Positions 34,854 to 42,576 of a stretch of 64,000 bases of DNA are shown piece after piece. Below the pieces are notes generated by a model that was given only the letters and a program-made list of their open reading frames with translations, had not been told where the DNA came from and searched no databases. Origin of the DNA: Aquirufa beregesia (lineage in GTDB: Bacteria; Bacteroidota; Bacteroidia; Cytophagales; Spirosomataceae); contig NZ_SEWW01000006.1 of NCBI RefSeq assembly GCF_011090385.1, forward strand, positions 1-64,000, given 5' to 3'. The translations under genes were made by a program, and so were the position numbers. The stretch's first letter is position 1; each line of letters begins with the position of its first letter.

Positions 34854-36335
34854 ATGTTTTCTCCAGAAATACTACAATCCTTACCACAGAAGCTAGATGG
34901 AATCAGCCAAGGACTTTCCCTGATGATACCTGAGTTACTACTCTGTGTTTGGATTTTAGTTGGGATTTTTGCCGAATTATTCCTTCATGGAAGATCGAAT
35001 AAATTCTCCACTTCTTGGCGATATTTCATCACCCAAATTGGCCTATTATTAGCCTTTGTTCTGGCTATTCAACGCATGAAAACAGGCATGACGGGATTTG
35101 CCTCTTTTTCTTTTTTCTGGATCAATGCTGGCAGTAATTCCATCAATGCCTTACTCTTATTTTTGGCCATCGTGTTAATATTGGTCAATCAAGCCCAACA
35201 AAAAAGCTTTCAATTTGAGGAGAAAATGGGCTTTTTGTCCATTTTAGGAGGAGCCCTTTTGGTTTCCATCAGTAGCCATTGGCTCAGTATCTTTTTGAGT
35301 ATTGAATGGATGTCTTTGGGTACCTACTTGTTAGTAGGAATTCGAAAAGACGCCGAGGGTTCCAGAGCCATATTGCCCTATGTGTTATTTGGTTTGGCTA
35401 GTACAGCTCTATTACTGTATGGAATTTCCTTCGTATATGGTATTACGGAAACCATGCATATAACTAGTCCTGAATTTAGTCGGGGACTAGCTACAGCGGA
35501 TCCATATTTAGTCGGACTTGCTCTCACCTTGGTGTCTAGCTCCTTATTATTCAAATTAGCTTGGGCTCCTTTTCATCCTTGGAGTCCGGATGTGATTGAA
35601 AGTTTACCTGCGTCTTGGATGACTTGGATTTCGACAGCCCCTAAAATAGCTATTACATTTTTAGGTATTCGACTGCTTCATTTTATTCCCATGTCACTAG
35701 AGGTTCCTATTGCATTTCTAGCTATTCTGACCTTATTGGTAGGAAATTTAGGAGCTTTAGGACAGCAAAATAGCAAAAGACTTCTCGCCTATTCCGGTAT
35801 TGCACATGGTGGATTTATGGCCATGGCTTGGTTATTTCCCATTCAGCAAGCCACTGAAGTGCTCTTGTTCTATTCTTTAATATATGGCTTGAGCAGCTTA
35901 TTAGTATTTTATTTAATCGATGAATCACCTTCAAGCCCCTACAAATCCAATGATCTGGAGCAATGGAGTGGATTGGCAAAAAGCCGACCATTGGCTTCCA
36001 TATTTTTATTGATAGGAATGGTTGCTTTGGCTGGCTTACCTCCTGCGGGAAGCTTCATCGCTAAGGTCACTTATTTTTCTTTTTTATGGGAAAAATACCA
36101 AAATAGCTCTCAAATGTTAACCTTGATTTTGTTGTTAACGGCTATTTTAACCACGGCACTTGGAATTTTCTATTATTTAAAGATTCCATACCAAATTTAT
36201 TTCAAGAAAAAAGCACAAGAAGATCGTGTAAATATTTGGAACGAAAATGGAAATATGTGGGTTTATGCGGTATTGGTGGGATTAATTTTAGGAAGCTTTC
36301 TAGCTCCAACGGTGGTTTGGGAATTCTTAAAATAA
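34854..36335 (+). CDS. nuoN: NADH-quinone oxidoreductase subunit N (stand-alone)
   Basis: 493-residue polytopic membrane protein with about 14 helices, an antiporter-like proton-pumping subunit of complex I. Key residues of the family are in place: the Glu in LSIEWMSLGTYLLVG, Lys in FKLAWAPFHPWSPDVIES, Lys in STAPKIAITFLG, and Lys in AGSFIAKVTYF. These and the PFHPWSPDV motif identify NuoN rather than NuoL, NuoM or Mrp subunits. It is usually last in a nuoA-N operon, but here it sits alone behind uvrA with no other nuo gene in the window. Confidence 0.9.
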   Translation: MFSPEILQSLPQKLDGISQGLSLMIPELLLCVWILVGIFAELFLHGRSNKFSTSWRYFITQIGLLLAFVLAIQRMKTGMTGFASFSFFWINAGSNSINALLLFLAIVLILVNQAQQKSFQFEEKMGFLSILGGALLVSISSHWLSIFLSIEWMSLGTYLLVGIRKDAEGSRAILPYVLFGLASTALLLYGISFVYGITETMHITSPEFSRGLATADPYLVGLALTLVSSSLLFKLAWAPFHPWSPDVIESLPASWMTWISTAPKIAITFLGIRLLHFIPMSLEVPIAFLAILTLLVGNLGALGQQNSKRLLAYSGIAHGGFMAMAWLFPIQQATEVLLFYSLIYGLSSLLVFYLIDESPSSPYKSNDLEQWSGLAKSRPLASIFLLIGMVALAGLPPAGSFIAKVTYFSFLWEKYQNSSQMLTLILLLTAILTTALGIFYYLKIPYQIYFKKKAQEDRVNIWNENGNMWVYAVLVGLILGSFLAPTVVWEFLK

Positions 36336-36359
36336 GGAAATAAATAATGGACATTTCCG

Positions 36360-36389
36360 TTGAGCCATCATTTTTATTACTTAGTTTTG
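36360..36389 (+). promoter_or_regulatory. Bacteroidetes-type promoter of the purF paralogue
   Basis: TTG (36360-36362), 19 bases, and a perfect TAnnTTTG (TAGTTTTG, 36382-36389). The ATG follows at 36432. Confidence 0.5.
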
Positions 36390-36431
36390 TATTCGATTTT
36401 GAGATAAAACCTCTTCTGAAACGCACACCCA

Positions 36432-38348
36432 ATGTCTGATTCAATAAAGCACGAATGTGGAATTGCCCTTATTCGATTGCGCAAGCCTTTTCAGTATTAT
36501 CTGGATAAATACAAAACGCCGAGCTACGGCCTGAGCAAATTGTACTTGATGATGGAAAAACAAGTCAATCGAGGTCAAGATGGAGCAGGAGTCGCCAATA
36601 TCAAAATCAATGTTAATCCAGGAAACCGATACATCAGTCGGTACCGCTCAGTAGAGCCACAAGCAGTAGCCGATATCTTCGGAAAAATCAACAAAAAATT
36701 CAGGAAAGCACAAAAATTAGCCAAAGATGTTAAGCGTGAAACGGGCATTGATCCGAGTCATGATGCAGCTTGGTGGCAAGAAAATGTGGCTTTTACAGGA
36801 GAAGTATTGTTAGGTCACTTACGCTATGGTACGCATGGTCAAAATGAGATTGAAAACTGTCACCCGATGTTACGTCAAAGTAACTGGAGAAGTCGCAATT
36901 TAGTGATGGCTGGTAATTTCAACATGACCAATGTGGATGATTTATTTGACAAATTAGTTTCCTTAGGGCAGCACCCGAAAGAAAAAGTAGATACGGTCAC
37001 TGTGATGGAGAAAATTGGTCACTTTTTGGATGAAGAAAACCAAAGACAATTTTTGAAATACCGCGACAAATATGAAAACCCTGAATTATCGGATATTCTA
37101 GCGGAACAAATTGATTTGGTTCGTGTATTAGAGCGTTCATGTAAAGATTTTGATGGTGGCTATGCCATGGTCGGTTTAACGGGGTATGGAGCTTCCTTTG
37201 TGGCACGTGACCCAGCGGGTATTCGTCCGGCATATTACTACATGGATGAAGAAGTGGTGGTGGTGGCTTCTGAGAAGCAAGCCATTAAAACTAGCTTTAA
37301 TTGCGCTTATGACCAGATTCAAGAGATTACTCCAGGTTCAGCCTTGGTTATTGACATGGATGGCTCAGTAAAAGAAGCGCCATTCATTGACCGTCTAGAA
37401 CAAAAATCTTGTTCGTTTGAGCGAATTTATTTCTCCAGAGGTTCCGATCCTGATATCTATTCAGAGCGTAAAAAATTAGGTCGATTATTGATTCCTCAAA
37501 TCTTAGAAGAGGTAAATAATGACCTTAAAAACACGGTATTCTCTTATATTCCTAATACAGCAGAAACGGCATTTCTAGGCATGATTGATGGTTTAGAAGA
37601 CCATTTAGCCAAAGAAAGAAAGCAGGCCATTATGGGGGGGATTCTTTTTGAAAAAGAATTGGAAGAAATGTTAACCTTCCGCCCAAGGGTAGAAAAATTG
37701 ATTTCTAAAGATGTCAAAGTCCGTACTTTTATCACCAGTGATGAACAAAGGGATGACATGGTTTCTCATGTGTATGATACCACCTATGAGGTTATCAATA
37801 AAGGAGTGGATTCAGTGGTCTTGATTGATGATTCCATTGTTCGAGGAACTACGTTAGAAAAGAGTATTTTAAGTCTATTGGACAAATTATCTCCTAAGAA
37901 AATTGTCATCGTTTCATCTGCCCCACAAATCCGATACCCTGATTGTTATGGTATTGACATGTCGAAGATGAAGGAATTTGTTGCTTTTAGAGCAGCACTT
38001 GCTCTTTTAAAAGAGAGAGGTCTAGAAAATATTTTAGATGAGGTAAATTTAAAATGTTTGGTTGCTTTAGAAAATGGCACTGCCCATACGGAGAACTTCG
38101 TTAAAGCGATTTATGCACCATTTACAGACCAAGAAATTTCCAATAAAATTGCGGACATTGTTCGTCCTAAAAACATCAAAGCAGAAGTTTCTGTCATTTA
38201 CCAAACGGTAGACAACTTAAATGTTGCTTGTCCAAATCATTTAGGGGATTGGTATTTTACAGGTAATTTCCCAACGCCTGGAGGAAATCAAGTAGTTAAT
38301 AAAGCATTTGTCAATTTCATGAAAGGAATTGAGGTAAGAGCTTATTAA
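36432..38348 (+). CDS. purF: Long amidophosphoribosyltransferase (PurF paralogue)
   Basis: 638-residue PurF-type protein: N-terminal glutamine amidotransferase with the nucleophile as Cys9 after a short removable propeptide (SDSIKHECGIALI), glutamine-binding LGHLRYGTHGQ and AGNFNMTN, then a PRPP-binding domain with VVLIDDSIVRGTTLEKSI. PurF makes phosphoribosylamine from PRPP and glutamine. It is about 130 residues longer than standard PurF. The usual RYVGRTFI flexible loop is only partly kept (KVRTFITSDEQRD). Bacteroidota often carry this long form beside a standard PurF, so its exact role is not settled. Monocistronic, with a palindrome after the stop. Confidence 0.85.
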   Translation: MSDSIKHECGIALIRLRKPFQYYLDKYKTPSYGLSKLYLMMEKQVNRGQDGAGVANIKINVNPGNRYISRYRSVEPQAVADIFGKINKKFRKAQKLAKDVKRETGIDPSHDAAWWQENVAFTGEVLLGHLRYGTHGQNEIENCHPMLRQSNWRSRNLVMAGNFNMTNVDDLFDKLVSLGQHPKEKVDTVTVMEKIGHFLDEENQRQFLKYRDKYENPELSDILAEQIDLVRVLERSCKDFDGGYAMVGLTGYGASFVARDPAGIRPAYYYMDEEVVVVASEKQAIKTSFNCAYDQIQEITPGSALVIDMDGSVKEAPFIDRLEQKSCSFERIYFSRGSDPDIYSERKKLGRLLIPQILEEVNNDLKNTVFSYIPNTAETAFLGMIDGLEDHLAKERKQAIMGGILFEKELEEMLTFRPRVEKLISKDVKVRTFITSDEQRDDMVSHVYDTTYEVINKGVDSVVLIDDSIVRGTTLEKSILSLLDKLSPKKIVIVSSAPQIRYPDCYGIDMSKMKEFVAFRAALALLKERGLENILDEVNLKCLVALENGTAHTENFVKAIYAPFTDQEISNKIADIVRPKNIKAEVSVIYQTVDNLNVACPNHLGDWYFTGNFPTPGGNQVVNKAFVNFMKGIEVRAY

Positions 38349-38368
38349 AAAAATTGTTTAAAATCCTT

Positions 38369-38401
38369 AACGCTGTCAAGGTTTAAAACCTTGACAGCGT
38401 T
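38369..38401. repeat. 33-bp REP-like palindrome, copy 3
   Basis: AACGCTGTCAAGGTTT facing its exact complement AAACCTTGACAGCGTT. It lies 20 bases after the purF-like stop and is followed by GTTTTTTTT, so this copy can serve as an intrinsic terminator. Confidence 0.9.
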
Positions 38402-38480
38402 GTTTTTTTTCACCATTTTGAAAAAGAACGAATGAGATTTCATGCATATTGCGCTCCTAAAATCTTTATCAAGTAATTGA

Positions 38481-41309
38481 TTAATAAGCCACTACTACCG
38501 CTCCCCGTAAAGTCATAATTCCTTTTTCTGGGAAATTTTCTGGAGTTGATTGGTATTGGATTACCCAGGCATAGCTATCTGGTGGAACTAATTGTCCGTT
38601 GAACTTCCCATCCCAAGACAATTCTGCTGAATTAGAACTTTGCTTAGAAAAGAGCATTTCCCCCCAACGATTAAAGATTTGCACATTAACAATTTGTGTT
38701 CTAGCTGGGTTCTTAGGAATTGGGTTAAATGAGTCATTTTTACCGTCCCCATTGGGCGTAAAAATAGATGGGGCAAAAATCAAGGGTTCGCATTTATCCG
38801 GCACAGTATAACTACTAGATGTTAAACAGCCATCAGCATCCTTGATTTCTACCTGATATGATCCATTTCGATTAACCTTTGCATAATTTAAATTCAATGC
38901 GCTCACTATGGCCGAATTTGGCGACCAGGCAAAGGTAAAATCTCGACTATTCCCTGCAATTTGTAAGATTGTTTGAGGGTTCTCCTCATCCATACAAATG
39001 AAATAATCCTTTTTAGGGAAGAAATACTCATTAGTTAAAAAATTAACCTGCGTTTTTTGGGTTACCGAACAACCTGTGGCAGTATCTGTCACCACCACTT
39101 CATAAGATCCACCGGGCTTAGGAACGATAATTTCTGGCGTTTTATCTTTTGAACTCCACTCAAAAGTCAAGGTTTTTTGAGGAGGTAGCTTATCTAACTT
39201 TACTTTGGCATTATCCTTACAAATACTATTGTACTCTTCTTTCAAGCTCAGAGGTTCCATGATTTGAATATCAAATTCCTGCGCGTCCAAAAGAAAATCC
39301 TTCACACACACATTGGAGATAGCAGCTGTAATTACATATTTGCCGGCATCTTTAAATTTATGCTTCATGACATCTCCTTCATAAGCATAATAAAGCGTCC
39401 CTGCTGGATTTAGTGGCACGGTTAGACCTGTACTGGTGGGAAAAGGATCCAGTGTTGTTTTATAAATTTTCCAAACAATTTTATCATTGTTCATGGGGTC
39501 GCATAGCTTTTTATCGACCTTATAACTGAAGGTAGTTCCCTCACATGACTGCTTGATACTAGGCGGACTACTTGGATTAGGTGGCGAAGGTATGGATGGA
39601 GGAAGGCCTAACTGACTAGTCACATTGGTAGGAAATGTGACTGCATTAGGTTCATATTTGGCTCTTTTTAAAGAGTCTGTACTGGACAATAATCCATTAG
39701 TCTGTGTGATTTTACCCAAGGTAGAACTACCTTCGATTGCGACAAAAATGATGGTATTATACACAGGATCAATTTGCAAAGCTCCTATTTTAACTAAAGT
39801 ATCCAATAACACCTGTTTGGATGCCAAAATGGTATCTGCATTATTGGTGGCAATATTAAACTGCAATATTTGAGAACGAATGGATTGTCCATCTCCCTGC
39901 ATGGAAACATATAACACTTTTTTATCTTGGGAATATTCCACCCCATAAATGGTTGGTGGTGAAACACCTAAATTTAGCGTGGTCAGATATGTAGGTTTTC
40001 CATCTCCCGAGGCATCATAATCAAACAAATCCAATTTGTTGGTGGGCGGCCCTGGAACCACTACGGCCATTTTACTCCAATCCGTAGAGATTTTAGTATA
40101 ACCAGCTGAACTGGTTAAGCTGGTAGATCCAGAAGGGCTCGTAATGGTTGGAGCAGAAATTCCCGCATCGGATACTTTGAATGTTCGGATGGTATTACTA
40201 TTGGCATCTTGGGAAATCAACCAATAAAAACCAGAACCTCCTTGAGAGGCGACTAAACGCTCGGTACTTGGTACAGGGCTTACTAATTGATTTATGACTG
40301 AAAGTCCCCCCTTCCCTTTGTTTAACTTCATATCGACAATACTGTAATAAATCTGATTTTCATTCGCCGCATTTTTCTTCAACGTGAAAATGTAATACTC
40401 CGATTGACAACCTTTGCAAGACGTTTTAGGCATCGTTGTAACCCCTTGTGAATTACTAATATCCCCATTAATTAAGGCCGTAGGGTCTTTGGTATAGGTT
40501 ATAGGATTATTATCCCGATCAAAGACCTTTTGCCCATCTGTATAGTAAATAATACTATTGGTAGGATCGGTCATGACAGCTACCCCGTTAGGAACATTGA
40601 TTCGCCCAGTTGTTGGGGTTGGGTTATCTGGATTTTCAAATTTTACCCCAGCACTACTACCAAAATACCAGGCGGGAGGAGCTTTCAATAATACTTGATT
40701 AGGGTCAGTTTCGCCACAAATTTCAACCTGCATTTTGGCTTCGGCGGAACACCCTGAAAGAGGTTCGGTAATTTTCACCGAATAACAACCCGATTCTCTC
40801 ACTTTAATGGTATCGGTGGTTTGACCTTTGGGATACCATAATACCTCAATAGGATAAGAAGGTTTCGCTACTTTTTGAAAAGCATTCAAAACTAATTCTT
40901 GCCCTAAACAAATCGTCTTTTTAACCTCAGAAGTATCTTTCCCCAAATAAATATAAGGCAATTGACCTATAATCACCCTTTCAGTTAAAACCACCGGCGG
41001 CGTATTAGCCACAGGGCTCTGAATAGTCACCTTAACCGTATACGTACCTGCCGTACAATATTGGTGTACACCAGTTGCCGTACTTTTTTTATCTCCTGGC
41101 GTTGAAAGTTCTCCAAAATCCCAAGAGAAAGTAGTCCCAGTTGGAAAATGCTCCGTCAATTCAAAGACCGTGGCCATATCGGGATTTACTCCTTTTTCAC
41201 AGTTAGCGCATTGGGTAATGCAATTATTACGAAAAACAATTTTGGGATCCGAAAAAGCACGGAAAGTAACAAGCCAAACCAGAAAAAGAAATAGATACTT
41301 TTTAATCAT
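38481..41309 (-). CDS. T9SS cargo: gliding-motility-associated C-terminal domain (CHU_C) protein
   Basis: 942-residue secreted protein. Signal peptide residues 1-20 (LFLVWLVTFRAFS). A PKD domain follows at about 45-115 (TFSWDFGELSTPG). Next is a propeller-like region beginning APPAWYFGSSAGVKFENPD and including IIYYTDGQKVFDRDNNPI. Further PKD/Ig-like repeats lead to the type B T9SS sorting domain at the end: FAPSIFTPNGDGKNDSFNP, VQIFNRWGEMLFSKQ, SWDGKFNGQLVPPDSYAWV. This domain sends proteins across the outer membrane through type IX secretion. Divergent from a PorP/SprF gene, its usual partner. Cell-surface role likely; ligand unknown. Confidence 0.93.
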   Translation of the reverse strand: MIKKYLFLFLVWLVTFRAFSDPKIVFRNNCITQCANCEKGVNPDMATVFELTEHFPTGTTFSWDFGELSTPGDKKSTATGVHQYCTAGTYTVKVTIQSPVANTPPVVLTERVIIGQLPYIYLGKDTSEVKKTICLGQELVLNAFQKVAKPSYPIEVLWYPKGQTTDTIKVRESGCYSVKITEPLSGCSAEAKMQVEICGETDPNQVLLKAPPAWYFGSSAGVKFENPDNPTPTTGRINVPNGVAVMTDPTNSIIYYTDGQKVFDRDNNPITYTKDPTALINGDISNSQGVTTMPKTSCKGCQSEYYIFTLKKNAANENQIYYSIVDMKLNKGKGGLSVINQLVSPVPSTERLVASQGGSGFYWLISQDANSNTIRTFKVSDAGISAPTITSPSGSTSLTSSAGYTKISTDWSKMAVVVPGPPTNKLDLFDYDASGDGKPTYLTTLNLGVSPPTIYGVEYSQDKKVLYVSMQGDGQSIRSQILQFNIATNNADTILASKQVLLDTLVKIGALQIDPVYNTIIFVAIEGSSTLGKITQTNGLLSSTDSLKRAKYEPNAVTFPTNVTSQLGLPPSIPSPPNPSSPPSIKQSCEGTTFSYKVDKKLCDPMNNDKIVWKIYKTTLDPFPTSTGLTVPLNPAGTLYYAYEGDVMKHKFKDAGKYVITAAISNVCVKDFLLDAQEFDIQIMEPLSLKEEYNSICKDNAKVKLDKLPPQKTLTFEWSSKDKTPEIIVPKPGGSYEVVVTDTATGCSVTQKTQVNFLTNEYFFPKKDYFICMDEENPQTILQIAGNSRDFTFAWSPNSAIVSALNLNYAKVNRNGSYQVEIKDADGCLTSSSYTVPDKCEPLIFAPSIFTPNGDGKNDSFNPIPKNPARTQIVNVQIFNRWGEMLFSKQSSNSAELSWDGKFNGQLVPPDSYAWVIQYQSTPENFPEKGIMTLRGAVVVAY

Positions 41310-41357
41310 TTAAGCGGTAGGCAAGTACATGGATTAGACACAAAATAACGTAAAATA

Positions 41358-41388
41358 TTGGTTTTTGAAAAGCTAAGTACTAAATTGC
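41358..41388 (+). promoter_or_regulatory. Promoter-like sequence for the porP gene
   Basis: TTG (41358-41360), 20 bases, TAAATTGC (41381-41388), one or two mismatches to TAnnTTTG. The ATG is at 41395, only 6 bases beyond, so any 5' leader would be nearly absent. Confidence 0.35.
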
Positions 41389-41394
41389 TAGGCT

Positions 41395-42480
41395 ATGCGA
41401 CGTAAACTCGGATCATACCGTATTTTATTATTCTTATTAGGCGCATTCGTAGTGGGTCCTGTAGAATTACTTGCGCAAGATCCCCAGTTATCGCAATTCT
41501 ATTCAGCTCCTTTGTTAATTTCGCCTGCATTTGCAGGAATCAATAATACGTCCAAGGTCAATTTTAACCATCGGAACCAATGGCCCAATCTCAGTTCAAG
41601 TTACCAATTTTCCTCCTTAACCGCTGATATCAACTTTTCCAGCATCAATAGTGGCGTAGGATTGGTTATGACCACAGATAAGCAATTTTCCAATCTACAA
41701 ACGACATCGATTGGTTTACAGTATGCCTATCACATCAATTTGGCTGAAGAAAGCTCGATTTCTGTCGGTATACAAAGTTCTTATGTCAATCGAGGATTAG
41801 ACTATTCCAATTTGATTTTTGGGGATCAATTTGACAATGTTACTGGAAGCATTAATCAAAACAGCGATGACCCCATTTTAAAGAATTGGGAAAAGAATGG
41901 GGCTTCTACTAGTTATATGGACTTTTCTTCGGGAGCCATGCTCAATCTTAGAAACTCCTGGGTGGGAGTATCTGTGCATCATTTAAATACCCCTAATCAG
42001 TCATTATTGAGTAGAACATCCACCATCAACTCTCCCGTGGCCATGAAATTCAGTATTCAGGTTGGTACTAAGATTATGTTGGAAGATAGTTATTTTGAAC
42101 AAAATTCATACCGTGCCCGAAATACGGAAAAAAGTATCAGTCCCGTATTAAATTTTAAACACCAAGGCACTTTTGACCAGTTGGATGTAGGCGCCTATTT
42201 AACCCTGTCGCCCATCGTTTTAGGAGCTTGGTACCGAGGTGTGCCCATCAAAAAAAGCAGTGATGGTATTATGAATAGCCGAGAATCCATAGTAGCCTTG
42301 GTTGGTTACCGACAAGATAATTTCTCGGTAGGATATTCGTATGATTTGACCATTTCAACACTAGGATTACCTTCTGGAGGTGCCCATGAAATTTCGGTTG
42401 CCTACCTGTTTGATTGGGACATATCCTTGAAAAAACCTTATTTAAAGTTAAAAAGAACATTGGCTTGTCCGAAATTTTAA
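41395..42480 (+). CDS. PorP/SprF family type IX secretion membrane protein
   Basis: 361-residue outer-membrane barrel protein of the PorP/SprF family. Signal peptide about residues 1-27 (GPVELLAQ). The hallmark opening is DPQLSQFYSAPLLISPAFAGI, followed by NHRNQWPNLSSSYQFSS and GVGLVMTTDKQF, and the C-terminal half consists of amphipathic strands. SprF-type proteins help secrete or anchor CHU_C-domain cargo; the divergently transcribed CHU_C protein next door is the likely partner (inference). Confidence 0.92.
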   Translation: MRRKLGSYRILLFLLGAFVVGPVELLAQDPQLSQFYSAPLLISPAFAGINNTSKVNFNHRNQWPNLSSSYQFSSLTADINFSSINSGVGLVMTTDKQFSNLQTTSIGLQYAYHINLAEESSISVGIQSSYVNRGLDYSNLIFGDQFDNVTGSINQNSDDPILKNWEKNGASTSYMDFSSGAMLNLRNSWVGVSVHHLNTPNQSLLSRTSTINSPVAMKFSIQVGTKIMLEDSYFEQNSYRARNTEKSISPVLNFKHQGTFDQLDVGAYLTLSPIVLGAWYRGVPIKKSSDGIMNSRESIVALVGYRQDNFSVGYSYDLTISTLGLPSGGAHEISVAYLFDWDISLKKPYLKLKRTLACPKF

Positions 42481-42537
42481 TTATTATCCCTTTAAGTAAA
42501 TTATATATAATAAGGGCCTTCAGTAATAAAAAAGGCT

Positions 42538-42545
42538 TAAATTTG
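42538..42545 (+). promoter_or_regulatory. -7 element upstream of the SLBB gene
   Basis: Perfect TAnnTTTG match (TAAATTTG), 31 bases before the ATG at 42577; no ideal -33 TTG at 17-23 bases. Confidence 0.35.
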
Positions 42546-42576
42546 TACAAATACAGTTAGTTCATTTCCACCATCT

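Noticed and set aside
42505-42545. Terminator between porP and the SLBB gene
   Set aside because: Only a 5-bp GCCTT/AAGGC stem with a long loop and no T-tract.
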